Below, piece by piece: positions 12,301 to 27,300 of a stretch of DNA of 64,000 bases. The stretch's first letter is position 1. The number at the start of each line of letters is the position of its first letter. The notes beneath the pieces are model-generated. The model searched no databases, was not told where the DNA came from, and worked only from the letters and a program-made list of their open reading frames with translations. The DNA is from Diploptera punctata. Lineage: Eukaryota; Arthropoda; Insecta; Blattodea; Blaberidae. The DNA lies in NCBI GenBank assembly GCA_030220185.1, contig JASPKZ010002333.1, positions 868,001-932,000 of the forward strand, written 5' to 3'. The position numbers and the translations under genes are program-made.

Positions 12301-15300
12301 ATAGGGGTAGAAGCTAGCATAAGCTCTAAGTAATTGAATAAAATTCCTAGAAGTGGGCAAGTTTATTTTGCACATACCTTGAAAAATAGGGGTAGTAGTT
12401 AGCAAAACATCTATTTAATTCCAAGAAATCGTATTGACAAGGAAAAATAGTGAATTATAATAAAAATCTCAAATAAAATACAAATAATGTCAGGACCTTC
12501 CAGAAAAGTGTAAAAAATGCTCAAAATGACCTAAAAATTGCCAAAAAAATGACCTACCCTTAATAAGTTAAGAAAATGCAAAAAAATGCCCTAACAAATT
12601 GCTTTTATTTATTAATACTGAGTGGAAAACATATTTTAATCGACTCACCTCATACATTTTCAAACTTCTTTGATACCGACGGTTTCAGACAATATCATGT
12701 CCTCATTCAGTCATGCTTTTATTTAATCCGTTTTTTAATGTCATACATTTTCATATATGCAAGCAATGTTTCAACCTTCATACAAAAAAGATGCAAAATC
12801 ATTAATTGCCTTGCCCTACTTATTTTGGCTGTATATTTCTAGAAAAGTTTGTCTTTTTACTCTCTGAGTGCATTCTAGGTTTAGTTAAGCATTATATAGT
12901 CCCATCAGCCTATGTTTGATGATTCCTAGAAAGAAAAGATCTCATGAAATATGAGTATTTATCTCACAAATAATACAATTCTATTAAAAATAAAAATATG
13001 CATACACACATAGAATAATACCAATATAGAAAAAATGGCTCGAGTTAAATAACTAGAGGAAAACAATAATATTTCATTGGATTCCCAGGCATATTTGGTA
13101 ATGAAATGGCAGACAAAATTGCAAAAACTGCCACAAAATTATTTCCACAACCTAGAAAACTGATATCCCTAAATAAAGCAATAGCATCTATAAATGCACA
13201 CTTCATAAAATATTGGACAAGAAGTGGTTAACATCTGAAAATGTAAAATCACTGAAAAAAATTATGAAGAAACCAAATGATTTAAAACTATATGACAACA
13301 TTCCACGGCATGTGCAGACATTTGCATCAAGAGTAAGAATTGGTCACCACATAGTAAGTAATACATATTTATATAGATTCCACCTAAATGACTCGTCTAT
13401 GTGCTCACTGTGCCAAGCTGAAGAGGAGAATTTAGAACATATTCTGCTGAACTCTACATCTATAAATTGTCATAGAAATACTCTGAAGTCACTATTACCT
13501 CAAGTCTTGGGTGAAACATTTCAATTCATCTTTTCCACGCCTAAGCTATGGACTGTTGCAGAGCTTGTATATAGTTTACATTGGAAAAATCACCAATCAA
13601 CTTGTCAGTAGTGTAAATATGCAATAGAATCATGTCATCAGTTATGGCTGAAAACATGTAATGAAGAATGAATAAAAATTAAAATATATATTGAAAAGAA
13701 AAATATTCACCTAGACTGGGGTTTGAACCCAGGTCCTTTGACTCTCTATGTTAATGCTCTTCCAAGTGCCTCCAATCTAAACGCGTATTTTTCTCTTATA
13801 CATAGTTATATAAAAAAATATGCATTTAGATTGGAGGTCTAGATAGCTCACTTGGAAGAGCATTGACATAGAGAGTCAAAGGTCCTGGGTTCAAATCCCA
13901 GTCTAGGCATATATTTCTCTTTTCAAATATAATTTGTCCATCATTAAGATGTTTAAAAACAAATAATAAAAACATTAAAATATATTACTTATTTTAGGAA
14001 TTCTCACTATGAGGTGTATTCATTAAGGTAGAATTTTTATCACTCACCTCATATTGAACAATATGAGGTGAGTGATAAAAATTCTACCTTAACTTAATTA
14101 AAATATATATTTATTAGCAATGTTTGAGGTGGAATGAGAGAAGAACCAGAATGGTTTTCCCTATTTAATTTACAGACACATTTATGAAAATATACCTTGA
14201 GATGTGTAGTCTTTGCTTCATCAACTACAACATTTTACATTAGTTTAAAAATAATATTCATTAAGATAAATTCACACGTGCATTATCGACTTTTCCATTT
14301 TGTTAGCAAATTAAAACTGATGCTAGACTAAGATAACAGTTTGTGCAGTTTGTTGCTGAAGTAAAGTTTAAACAAAAGACACCTCCAATAAAATTGCTAT
14401 CCAAATTGCCAGTTGGTGAACTAGAACAATAGACTTTTTTGTGATTACATTTCATTCGAGTGTTACAAAATAAAGAAAATATTTTTAAATCAACATACTT
14501 GTAAACTATAAGTTAATAGTTGAAAGAAAACATTTTGGAATGGTGTTAATGGTTCTATGAACTAAAAGTGTTCTTTTATCCATAAGACTGCTTATTAAAG
14601 ATACCACCATAGACGTATTTTGTTAATTTTATTTAACTAATAAATAATTTATAAAATTACAATAGGAAGTAACATTATGAAGTTCTTCTTAATAAATGGG
14701 TGAGTCTATTGCATCTTACCTCATAAAAGCTGGGTTCTTTTAGGACATAATAAAAAAAGTGTTGTCTATATAATTCTTACCTCATATTGTTGTTTCTGTT
14801 AGACATATGTTTCAAGATAAGAATCAAATGAATCGTGAATTCTTCTTACCTCATACTTCTATGTTTCTTTAAACACAGCACCGCAGTATCGGCGACCATC
14901 GTCACCATCATCAGCTGTTTTCACATCTGTCAATTTTTTCTTTTGCCGGTAATTATCCAGACTGCCAGCTGGTGTTCTTTTGAAGGAATCATTTTCTAAA
15001 AAAATATGTTTCAAGTCTTATTAGTCTCATCTTCAGTAGTTACATGTTTCAAAACACTTCTGTTACAATGTCAGCTTGTCCAGTGTTACATAAATAAGGT
15101 TTGTTAATAAATTACAATAGGAAGTAGCATTATGAGGATCTTCTTAGTAAATAATATTTAATATATATAATACACATAATATTTCTTTTATTATTGAACT
15201 ATAAAAACCTAAGAATTGAAAATACCTCATAATATTACTTCCCTCTTTAATTTTGATTAAATACCTAAGGATTCCAAAATGTTTAAAGAAGGAGATTTGA

Positions 15301-18300
15301 ACTTTTAGTAGACATTATGAAAATACATTATGAAGTAACAGTATGAGGTTCTACTACTTAATAAATAAGTCTGTACCAACTGAAAGTGAAGCAGAAATGC
15401 TTTGAAACATGTCTTACAAGAAGCAACGAAATATGAGATGAGATGAAGGCAGACCAAACTTATTTATTTTAATAGACAATTTCTAACATTGAAGACACTC
15501 TGGCAATGTTCGTTGATTTCCAAGGAGCATATGACTCTATTTGGAGATATAAATTATTAGAAAAAATGCAGACTTTAGGCATTCAAGGGAATATGCTACT
15601 CTGGATCAGCAATTTTCTCATCCAACGGTTCATCGCTACAAAGTATAATAATCACCTCTCTAAATACCAACAAACACATCGAGGTTTACCACAGGGTTCT
15701 GTACTCAGTACCATTCTCTTCAATATCTACATTAATGATCTACCTAAGCATATAGAAAAGCTCCAAACAAAAACCCTACTTTTTGCTGATGATGTTGTAA
15801 TATGGGTCTCCAAACCGAAAAACCAAAGTCAACAATTAATAACCATAGCCCAACAATCACTAATACAGTTAGAGAATTGGACATCCCAGAACTTAATGAA
15901 GATAAATATACAGAAAACAAATTATCAACTATTTACATTAAGAAAGAAACCACTACCCATCACTCTGAAATTGGAGGGTGATTATTTTATTAACTCAAAC
16001 ACATGAAGCAAAATATTTAGGAATAACTCTGGACACAAAATTAACATGGAAGAAACACATGGAGAATATATGTACAAAGATAGAAACAAGGTTACCATTA
16101 TTAAAACGATTAGCAGGGAAAAAGTGGGGTTGCAACACACAAACCCTAAACACCTTCTACCAAATGTACATAAAACCTGTACTTCAATATTGTGAAGAAA
16201 TCCTAGTAACTACTAAAGTGGAAAAACTTAATAAATTGCAGAACCAAATCCTCCGTCTGATAACAGGAGCCGTTAAAACAACACCAATCACTGCCATGCA
16301 AATCTTAACAAATAACCCAAACATAGCATTTGAAATTGAGAAAACAGCAGTCACACAGTATGAAAAATTTTTAAGGCTACCCCATAATAACTGGACCCAA
16401 AGAAAACCACAAGTATGTTTAAAATCTCAGCAAAGCTTCCTAAGCATTGTACAAGAAATCAAACAGAAATTGCAACTTCCACATTCAAAAGAAAATATGC
16501 AGATGAGAAACAACCCTCTAGAATTTTTGGAAATCGAATATAACCTTCATTTAACAGAAGACATCAAGAAATCTGAAACTCCTCCATATATTTTAAAACA
16601 AATGTCACTGGAAATAATAAATCTAAGATACCCAGCTCCTGAATGGATACATATTTTTACAGATGGCTCCAGCCTACCAAATGACGGTGGCACTGGTGCT
16701 GGTGCAGTATGTCCACTTTTTTCCTTTTATCGTAAACTAAACACAAATTCAACAAACTTTGATGGCGAAATTCTAGCAATTTTCTTAAGTTTACAAAATC
16801 TTTTATATCACATCCAAAAATTTACAAAAGTTGTAATTCTATGTGACTCCAAAGCAGCCATTCTTGCTATAACACGAGACACAACACCCAAAAGCATCAA
16901 AATTATCGAATGTCACAAAATGATAAAACAGTTATCCCGTCTACATAAAAAAGTTGTACTTCAATGGATTCCGGCCCATTGTGGAGTGACAGGCAATGAA
17001 ATAGCCGATTTTCTAGCCAAGAAGGGTAGCAAAATTGTTTCAAACCCAACTTCTGCTCCAGTTTCCTTTCACTCTATCAAAAGAATTATCTCAAATAAAT
17101 ACATCAATAAACTTAGAGAAGAATACACCACCAAAACATCTGGAAAGGAATGGGAAAATCTACAAGCTTATGACATTACTACATTACAAAGAAAATCTGC
17201 AGTAGCAACATTCAGACTGCTAACGGGACATGACTGCTTGAATAAACACCTACACAGAATTGGCATAACAGATTCACCTAAATGCCCTTTTTGCAATTTA
17301 AATGAATATATGGAAAGAAACCATCTCCTCCGTTGTCCAGCTTTTGTAGAAGAGACCAGCCTTTCTGCTAAATATTGGAGTGCAAGAGAGCGAATGATTT
17401 CATTATCAAGTGCTCGACATTAGATACCAACCAACCAACCAACATTGAAGCATTACTAATCTAACTTAAATCTATTTTGTGAGATAAGTACTCATTTTTT
17501 TTATCATAAGTACTCATATTTAAGATCATTGCTTTCTAGGGACCAAACATAGGCTGAAGGACTATATCATATTTAACTAAAGTTTGAAAGGACTTCTTCT
17601 TTTTTCTTCATAATTTGTGGGATTTTCATCCTGTTTATTTCCAATACCACTCCTTGGAGGAAGACGTATTGGATGTGCATTCACTGTCTATCTATCTCTC
17701 GGCTGATCTTCCTCTTGTTCTTCTTCTGTCCATTGGTCTATTCGTTGATCCGAGGCTTGACCTTGACTGCGAGCAATGTACAAGATACACCTTGGAAGTG
17801 GGTTGCTAGTTCATTTTCATGGCAGGTTTATTATTCGGGGTTTTCTCCCTAGGCTGATTGCCTTCACCCAGCTCCAGAGCTCAGCCTGCCCCATTTTTTT
17901 TCGGAGTTGCCTCTCCTAGATGAGTTGTATTGCAGGACTAACAAACCCCATCCACCCGTTTGTTAATCTACAGGGCAGTAGACGTATAGTTGCCTCTTCT
18001 GCCAGGTACACTGTACCGAAAGACTCCTTCTCTGCTGTAAGTGCGTTTGAGGTTTTAAAGGGCTTAAAGATAAATAAACTACATGACATGAATATTGTAA
18101 ACAACTTACATCACACAGTTTTTTAATTACTTAAAGAGTGACATCATGAATGAAATATGTGACATTACTTAAAAAAGTATGAGGTAAGGAACCAATGAAT
18201 GTGATGTAAAATAGCCAAGTTATAGGGAACATAACTAAGTAACCATAAGAGTATTGTTTATTATTTCACTCACCTCATACTTCATAACTTCTTGCAGAAG

Positions 18301-21300
18301 TATGAGGTGAGTGAAATAATAAAAAATAAACAATACTAAAAAACCTCATAGTGTTATTTCCTATATACATAACCATAAGAGTATTAAATATAACAAATTT
18401 TAAGAAAATTCTCTTGACCAATTATTAACAGTCAGTTTTCTAAAGATCTCTAATTAGATTTTAAATTAATCTGTAGTGTATTTAAAGATAGAAAAAAGTG
18501 ACATAAACTGATGTAATAATTGTCATTGGTTTCTTCAGGAACTAGAAACATATTTGATACAACAGTTATCTTAACGTCAATAAAGAAGCTGCCATTTGCG
18601 AAGATAGAAGCAAAGGCTTCATAGCATTTGGCATGAGGGAATTACAACATATATAAGAGGAAAATTTGCATCTAGATCGCAACTCGTCTCAGTAGCTCAG
18701 TTCATAGAGCATTTGGCCCAGAAAGCCAAAGGTCCCGGGTTTGAGTCTCGGTCTAGGCAAACATTTTTCTCTTAAAATCAAATCAATAAAATTTCCAGAG
18801 AAGGCAGTGACAATTTTTACTCTGATTTGTTTTTTTTTATTTCTCCCAATAGACTATGATATAAATTACACTGAAATATTATTTTTATATTGATTTCTCA
18901 GTATCAGACTTAACTTATAACTTAGCCACTTTGCACCACAGTATCCCTACTCATACTGGTTTTAAGAGACTACTCCTGATGCAGTTAAAATTATGTGGTG
19001 CAATTCATTTACATTCTGTATTTTAGAGTTGGATAAATGATAGTTTGGTATTAAATTCAACAAAATATATTAAAAGATTACTAAATATTAAAAACAAAGC
19101 ATGGCGAAAATACCAGTGCTGTTCCTTAAGAACCAAAATTACAGAAACTAAATTTTACTTGCTTTTAATTAATTTTTCTTTTAATTCTTAAACTTACTTG
19201 CTTATAGCTAATACAATATACATTTAATTAATTCTATCTAGTTATATAAGTATTTGTTACAGGATACCACACAACAAGAGGTTAGAATCGTCAGGAGAAC
19301 CTCCTGAAGTTCCACTCACATTAACAAATTGTCAACGCACAGGCTGTATGGCTGCTTTTGAGTCTTTTCCACAATTTGAACAATATGCAGATGAAATGCT
19401 CGATCTATTAGAAGAGCTATCATCACCAGCTGTTGTTTCTCCAAAAGTTCTGGAGGCTGTTGAAAGTGGCAGTGAATCTCGTCTAAGCACAAGCATTAAT
19501 ATTAGTATGTCTGTTGGTGATGGCAGAGCAAATCCTGAAGAAGCACAGAAGGTATTGTATATATTGTCCAATAGTTCTACAATATTTCTTTCTTCATTGT
19601 TTTTAAATGTAACATTTTAACATATTTAGTTCAAAAATTGAACTGAAGCAATTAAACATTTCTGGAAAAAGAATGTCTCTAAGCCATATACTTACTTACT
19701 CACTGGCACTATCGAACCCATAGGTTCATGGCCGCACGGACATAAGCTCTCCATACATCCATATCCTGAGCTAATGCTTTCCAATCATTCCCTGTATAAT
19801 CTACTTCCCTCAAATCATAGTTAATGTTATTCTCCCACCTCATTCTTGGCCTACCAACTGGGTGCCTTCCCTCTGGCCCTCCTACAAGAAGCTTCCATGC
19901 TAATCTTTCATTCCCATACGTGCGACATGTCCTGCCCATCGCAGTCTGTGAGACTTTACTGTTCTCATTATATCTGGCTTCCTACAAAGACCATGTAGTT
20001 CATTGTTATGTAGTCTTCTCCATTCACCTGTTTGTTCATCTCTCTTTGGTCCAAAAATTTTCCTAAGTACTTTATTCTCAAATACTTGTAATCTCCTTTC
20101 CTCCCTTAAAGTAAGAGTCCATGTTTTGCATCCATATAATATAACTGGTAGAATAATAGTTTTATATATTTTCAGTTTAATGTTTTTTGAAAGGTGTTGG
20201 GACATCAAGAGTCTCTGCAGTGCATAATAGCACGCATTTCCAGAATTCAGCCTATGTTTAATTTGTGCATCTCATTCCTATTTGTGATTATTGTTCCTAG
20301 GTATTTGAATTCAGCCACTTCCTCAAAATTTCCCTCATTTGTCATTAGCTGTCCATTTCCATTATATAATGCATTTCTACGTGTGACGATATATTTAGTT
20401 TTATTGATATTACTTCCAGTCCTAATTTCTTAGTGTTACTCAATAGTGTGCGCGTTGTCCTTTAGTATCTCCTCGCTATCAGCCAATAGTACTACATCAT
20501 CATCATAAGCTAACAGCTTATTAATACCATTGAGTTGTAAGCCTTCCTCATTCTCCAGAGATTTAATGGCATGCTCTAGTACAAAATTAAATAGTAGAGG
20601 AGATAGTGCATCTCCTTGCTTCAACCCATTCTGGATTTCAAAAGTGTCTGAAAACTGTTTGCCTACACGCACCTTACTCTTTGTGCCGTTTAGACACAAT
20701 CGTATAAGTCTAACTTTTTAGGAATTCCAAACTCCAACAGGATACCATATAACTTCTGCCTCTTAATTGAATCATATGCTTTTTTGAAGTCTACGTACAG
20801 TTGATGTACAGTACTATTATATTCCCATTTCTTTTCTAAAATCTGTCTTATACTAAAAATCTGATCTGTTGTAGACCTCTTTCTTCTAAATGCACATTGA
20901 TGATCTCCTAGAATGTCATCAATATAGGGAGTAAGTCTGCTTACTAATATAGTTGTTAGAATTTTATACAAAGCTGAAAGTAATGAGATGCCCCTGCAGT
21001 TGTTGCAATCAGTTTTATCTCCTTTCTTATAAATTGGTACGATAATTGATTCTTTCCATTCATCTGGAAGAACTTCTTTTTCCCAAATCATACTAAGCAG
21101 CCAGCGTATCTTGTCCATCAATTTTTCTCTCCCTGATTTTATCAGTTCTGCTGGGATCTCATCTGAACCTGATGCTTTATATATCTTCAATTTTTCAATC
21201 GCCATTTCAACCTCTAATGCATTTGGTTCTGCGACTAGCATTTCTGCTGTCTTTAAATTATCCTCCTCAATGTCCTGTTCTGTATGTACATTTAATAGCT

Positions 21301-24300
21301 GATTAAAGTAACTTTTCCATCTACTTAATATACTCCTGGAATCTGCAATCATATCCTCATTTTCATTCTCAATTATGTTTGTTCTAGCCTGAAACCCTTT
21401 CTTCTCTATACTAATTCGCTGATATAATTCTCTAATGTTCCTCTAAGCCATATTCTAATTATAATTGAGTTCTATTTTATTGTAATATTTAATTGGAATA
21501 TAGTTTCCCTTCTTTAAAAGTATTCTGAAAATTAATATAATTTGAGGAAATATTGTCTTCTTCTTCTTCTTCCTTCCAAGTATTAGGCCAAGGCCTGTTA
21601 CGATCCTATAGAAAATTTTCCCTCCAGCGTTTCATAGGACGGCCCAGTGATCTTCGTCCTCTTGGTATATAATTATAAACAGCTTTGGGGATCCGATTTG
21701 AACTCATTCTTTCAAGATGGTGTTTCCAATTTAGTTGGTACTGTTTAATATATTCCAAAATTGGCGTAGTCTTCAATTCTTTTAAGATATCGGTGTTCCT
21801 TTTCTGATCCCATCTGGTGTAACCCGCTGTTCTGCGCATGAATCTCATTTCACAAGCCGTTATTCTGCTTTCATGTTGTTTTCTTAGTGTCCATGCTTCA
21901 CTACCATGGCTCAACACTGGTCTAGCCAAAGTGTTATATAAACGTAATCTGGTGTTTTTTGTACAAGGGATGGTTTCATAACTTGATTAATAATTCCTAA
22001 ACTTTTATTATAACTAGTAACTTTTTCAGGGATATTTTACAGTATTTTATGGTATTCCACTGAATTGCTTATTTGGAAAATGCCATATCTCCACATAATG
22101 AACTATACTAGAGAACAAAAGAATCTACCTCACAAATCACAATGGTCACATATGGGTTCAGAATACAAATAGAAAGACCACCTAATATGAAGTATTTTAT
22201 GTAGGGGCTAAATTAATTTTTAAAAATATAGTATTACTTAATTTCAAATAAAAAAATTAAAATGCAACAATTATTGTAGCAGTATATGAATAATAATAAA
22301 TGACCTGAGGTATATATGTGTGTAGTCCCACGCCGTATCTGAGTGGTTAAGGCAAGAAGCCTTGGTGCTGAGCTACGGGACTTGCGCCGGTTCGAGTCCC
22401 CATGGGGGAAGAAATTTTCTCATGGAATTTTGGCCAGTATGGGACCGGTGCCCACCCAGCATCTTGAGGCATTTGGGTAGCTACAATAAGTAGCGACTCC
22501 AGGTTGAGAATACCAGCTATAACAGTTGGGGGATCCGACATGCTGACCACAGGTCACCCCTACCCTTGCTAGATGATCTCTGTGATTAACACATGTGGAT
22601 GTGAGGCCGGCTGGTCATTCAAGGGCCTTCTAGGCCTGTCGTGCTTGGATTCGATTGGATATATGTGTGTATGTGCTCTTTAGAAAAATCTGAAATATAC
22701 CTGAAAATTGAATGACAAGTTGAGGTAGAAGTAAGTAAAATATGCAATGTTAACAATGGAAAATGTCTATTAGTCATTGCTAAAACAATGAAAAACAAAC
22801 TAATAAAAAAATAAATATGAAATTATTGTATTGTCACGGGTCCTCTACAAGTATACAAAGTTTCAAGTCGATCCGATGATTTTAAGTGGGTGAAAATCGC
22901 GTTGAAAGATTCCGTTACATAGATAAATAGATATATACAGGTCAAGCTAATATAAAGCGTGTAATGAAGGAAGCTGAGTACCAATCTAATCAAACCTATC
23001 TAATCTATCCTGAATAAACATGTTGGCAATGGCTATATCAGAAATGTGAATAAACATGTTGGCAACCATATCTCTAGCACGAATGCTATCCTATAATTAT
23101 CAACAGTAATCTAACAAGAGCTTGTGATTTTGTCTAATGAGAAACTCAATTTCGCTTTGGATTTAGAGTGACTATTTAGTGAATAATACAACATCCAAAG
23201 CTAAAAATAATTATGTTTAATATTTCCAAATGTGAGGTTATGTATTCCGATCTTACTTCCGGGCGGTTTCTAAGCTGGCTGTATAGATATAAAGTGTTAT
23301 TTAACATTTTCCAATACTGTTATTTCAACACAGTTCCAATAATGTATCATATTATATTATTATAATGATATTGTGAAAAGAAAAATTAATGTTCTGAACC
23401 AGGAATCGAACTATGGACCTCTCCTTCTCCGTAGGAGTGTTCAATTCCTGGTTCAGACATTAATTTTTCTATATTTAAATTAATATTGGGAAGTAAACAT
23501 TATGAGGTTATATCATTAATAGTGAGTGGAGAACATATTTTTATCGACTCACCTCATACATTTTCAAATTTCTTTGATACCAACAGTTTCAGACAATATC
23601 ATGTCCCTCTTCAGTCATGGCTTCCACTGATGAAATTCCGTGATTGTTGATTTCTTTAGTGACATCACCTCTTGTGCTGCCATCTTTCGTTGGGATTATA
23701 AACTTTGTAATTAAATTTTTATCCACCAGAATAAGAATAAATACCGATCTATGAATTTTGATATTCCAGTGGATAAAAATTTAATTACAAAGTTTATAAT
23801 CCCAACGAAAGATGGCAGCACAAGAGGTGATGTCACTAAAGAAATCAACAATCACGGAATTTCATCAGTGGAAGCCATGACTGAAGAGGGACATGATATT
23901 GTCTGAAACTGTTGGTATCAAAGAAATTTGAAAATGTATGAGGTGAGTCGATAAAAATATGTTCTCCACTCACTATTAATTAATTTTTCTTTTCACAATA
24001 TCATTATAATAATATAATATGATCCATTATTGGAACTGTGTTAAAATAACAGTATTGGAAAATGTTAAATAACATCGTTTACTGCTTATAAAAGTGGTGG
24101 TGTAAAATTCTCAAATATAGATACTTCTAAACGAAGCCAGCCATTGGTGATGGTAAGTGACCTGGCAGCGGATGAAACGAGAATTATAGATTTGTATATG
24201 TGAAAAGAATTGTTAATGTTTGTATTAGGTCTAGAATAGTGTAATGGGCTGCACACTCCTACGGAGAAGGAGAGGTCCACGGTTTGATTCCTGGTTCAGA

Positions 24301-27300
24301 CATTAATTTTTCTGTATTCACATAGACTTTCACGGCCAGAGTTGCTATGATGATCTTGAAGAAGATTTTCGGGCTGTAGGCCGTGGTCGTGAGGCTTGTA
24401 GTTCCCCGACGTTTCGCCAGAGACTGCGTCTGGCATCCTCAAGGGTTGCCAGACGCAGTCTCTGGCGAAACGTCGGGGAACTACAAGCCTCACAACCACA
24501 GCTTACAGCCCGAAAATCTTCTTCAAGATCATCATATTAATTTTTCTTTTCACAATATCACTATAATAATAGATATAAATAGCATATCTTTACTGTTAAA
24601 TCTCTTTGGGCTTGGAAAAATCAATAACAGTTGATTGTATGAGAAATAACTATTAACAATAATGCAGATTCATTATACAACATTTAATAATATTTTAGAG
24701 CAACAGAACTAACCTCTCTTTTTTTTTGTAATTTTTTAAGTTGTTTTCTTTTGGCATTTGTTCATTTCTTGCCTGTACCATATCGATCGTATATTGTTCA
24801 ATCGATATCTTTGGCTTTCTAGTCCAATGCTCTACCACTGAGCTACCTGAGAAACGCAGATTTTTCTCTTATACACTGTTAATTCCCAATCATCAAATGC
24901 TATGAGCATTTGCTTGATCACGCAAATGGCGGCTTCTTGTTTAAGAAGACATTTATTGGGAATTTAAACACTACTTTATAAAGCCAGTAGGGCTTCTTTT
25001 CATATTTTTATTATTAATTTAACACTTCTCATTGAAGGAAAAATTATATTTGAAGAGAAAAATTAGATTGGAGTTTCTCAGGTAGCTCAGTGGTAGAGCA
25101 TTGGCCTAGAAAGCCAAAGGTCCTGGGTTCAAATCTCAGTCTGAGCATATAATTTTTCTCTTCAAATATAATTTATCCTTCAGTGAAAAATCTTAAATTA
25201 ATAATGTTGTTGTAAGCCCATGTTTTCCCTTTACAGAGATTTAGGCGCTCTCCCCCTATAGGGATGAATTTGAACCATACTAATTTAGTTACACTTGTTT
25301 TCGTATAGATGTCATTTTGAGAGGTCCGTGGTCAGCGTTCCACCTAGGAAACCAAGGTAGTACTAGGACGGGAAAATTCGGTAAATTTTGCTTAGAGACC
25401 TTTTCATTCAGGCTTAAGGATTTTTTACGAGCCTGGAAATCTTCAGACTCGGGACCCACGGCTTAAAGTCCCTCCCGGAGGACTTGCTCCTTGGATTTTT
25501 CCATCTTAAAAAACCCATCGACCCCGGCCGGGTTTGAACCTGCAACCCTCTGGACCAGAGGCAAGGAGCATAACAACTAGTCCACCGTGGCCGACTAATA
25601 AAAACATTAAATTAATGATAACTTAATAATAAAAACATCAATCTGAATCTAGTCGAGAATGTAAAACATACCAAGTTGAGGAAATTAATTTTTTGATATG
25701 AGGTGTTACATTTTCAATTCAGTATGTTATAATATTCTTCAGGGGGGCACGCCGTGGCGTAGTGGTTAAGGCACTGCGCTACATGTCGGAAGATCGAGGG
25801 TTCAAGTCCCGGTGGGGTCAGGATTTTTAAACTGACCAAAACCTTCTGGCGGCACTATGGCCCTGGGGTCGACTCAGCCTCTAACGGAAATGAGTACCAG
25901 ACGCTTGTTCTGGGGTAAAGGCGGCCGTCACGCAGGGCTGACAACCCGGCTGACATCATGTGCCGATTGTCTAGAAAAAGTAGGAGCCTTAACTTCCTAC
26001 TACCCCAAGGGCCTCCCGAGGCCTGTTGTGGGAATACTTTATAATATTCTTCATTCTTGAACTGGTTTCAATATTGTTATTACTAAGAAAGTTGGTAGAT
26101 CCTGGATCTAACCAATCTGACTGATATTATTCCCGTTTTTCGCTGTCAATCCAAATGTTATATTGGAATTCATTGCCAGAACTCATTCATCATTTCATAT
26201 CATTCAATTTGAATAGGTTAACTTCTACGGAGAACACATGACAAATACAATAGAAATACATAGTCTATTGCATACTATCAAAGATCTTAGAGTTAATAGT
26301 GACTTCATACTTCAAAGTGAAAGTAGAAATGAAATTATGATAAAAAGTATTGCTGTATTATTCTTACCTCATATTGTTGTTTCTGTTAGACATATGTTTC
26401 AAAAATAATACAGACAATGCTTTTTATTAAGTAAAACCTCATAATGTTACTTCCTATGTATTTTCAAATGAAATTATGACTTTAGCTTTTAAAAACATCT
26501 ATAAACAATAAAATAAAATTGAGAAAAAAACAATCTGAATCAGAGAACTGATATTTAAACTTATTCTTACAGCAAACTGAACCTATACATATTTTGAGTA
26601 TTGGTATAAAAGACAAAGGAGATACAGATGATTCTACTCTGAGCAGAATGTTTGGTGATTTCTGTAGTCAGCATCGAGAAGAACTTGGGAAGAGAGGAAT
26701 CAGAAGAATAACATTTGCAGTGCTTGTCAGGTAAATATTGAAATTTAAAACAATGTAATTTCTTTTAATTTTGTATTACAACATGGTCTCTTTATGAATG
26801 AGTTGGATAAAATGTTTTGCATCTCATCTTATAAAATTCCATGTTTTCATGATACTGGTTTCAAAGGCTATTTGCCTTCATCTTCAATCAAACTCCGAAG
26901 TTGGTCTTTGAAACCGATATTGTGAAAATAGGAAAATTTATGAGGTGAGATGAAAAAAAATGTTATCCAACTCATTTATAAATTGAAAATTACCTCATAG
27001 TGTTACTTCCCACTGTAATTTGATATAAATCATGATCTGTGTTCTGCTGATTGTCATACAGTGCTGTTATTTTTACAATATGCTGCTGGAAATACCAGGT
27101 CTCTCATTACAAGCATATGCCAATAACTGGCAGTTCTGACCATCAGTTTCCCGGGTAAAGTGTTTGTATTATGAGAAACAGCTAGAACTTACAAATGTGA
27201 TAATTCCTGAAATTAAGTGTTATGAGCATGTTGTGTGTTTGTGTTAATATAATGCCACAACATGGGATATTTTAGAACAAAAAATGTTTATATATGATAC

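Larger units (their letters stand above)
10645..12818 (-). mobile_element. hAT-superfamily DNA transposon, inactive
   Basis: Ends TAGGGCAAGG and CCTTGCCCTA are inverted repeats; the flanking 8-mers (TTTATTTG, CTTATTTT) resemble an 8-bp duplication with two mismatches. The minus-strand transposase is broken across frames: a BED-like finger ([16 protein letters not shown], near 12060), [18 protein letters not shown] (near 11700-11750; the first catalytic Asp of DUF659/hAT proteins), [12 protein letters not shown] and [11 protein letters not shown] (near 11430-11530), and the C-terminal dimerisation segment [20 protein letters not shown] (near 10970-11030). Frameshifts split these, so it is a pseudogene. 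It begins about 30 bp after ACC exon 6. Confidence 0.88.
14660..15440. mobile_element. Nested Penelope-type foldback fragments
   Basis: Shared termini GGAAGTA(A/G)CATTATGA occur at 14665 and 15121, and ACCTCATAATATTACTTCC at 15225. Arms with hammerhead-like motifs lie at 14879-14914 (minus), 15003-15036 (minus) and 15380-15413 (plus). The piece at 14820-15000 is an inverted relative of the 3' end of the 6569-7225 element. At least two elements appear to be nested; I could not separate them fully. Confidence 0.65.
15484..17450 (+). mobile_element. I-group LINE with RNase H, 5'-truncated copy 1
   Basis: Flanked by AACATTGAAG (15485-15494 and 17441-17450), with a CCAACCAACC 3' tail. The element was cut off in the RT domain, so it holds RT motifs from [17 protein letters not shown] on, the rest of RT, RNase H and a Cys-His tail. 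Compared with copy 2 (51528-57202) a 4-base insertion near 15980 shifts the frame. At 16083-16100 it preserves the empty version of the site where copy 2 carries the 304-bp array. Confidence 0.9.
23386..24565. mobile_element. tRNA-headed foldback (T3) containing nested Penelope and hammerhead hairpin insertions
   Basis: Outer arms are TATTGTGAAAAGAAAAATTA (about 23375) and its complement near 24536-24565. tRNA-like remnants with TTGATTCCTGGTTCAGACATT are at 23395-23462 and 24232-24315. Inside are a PLE foldback (23489-23990) and a hairpin of about 230 bp (24302-24535). Confidence 0.75.

Noticed and set aside
17615..18126. Small coding genes in the GC-richer stretch after the I-group LINE
   Set aside because: Overlapping short frames on both strands, no domain, no codon pattern, no splice context; more likely an old repeat.
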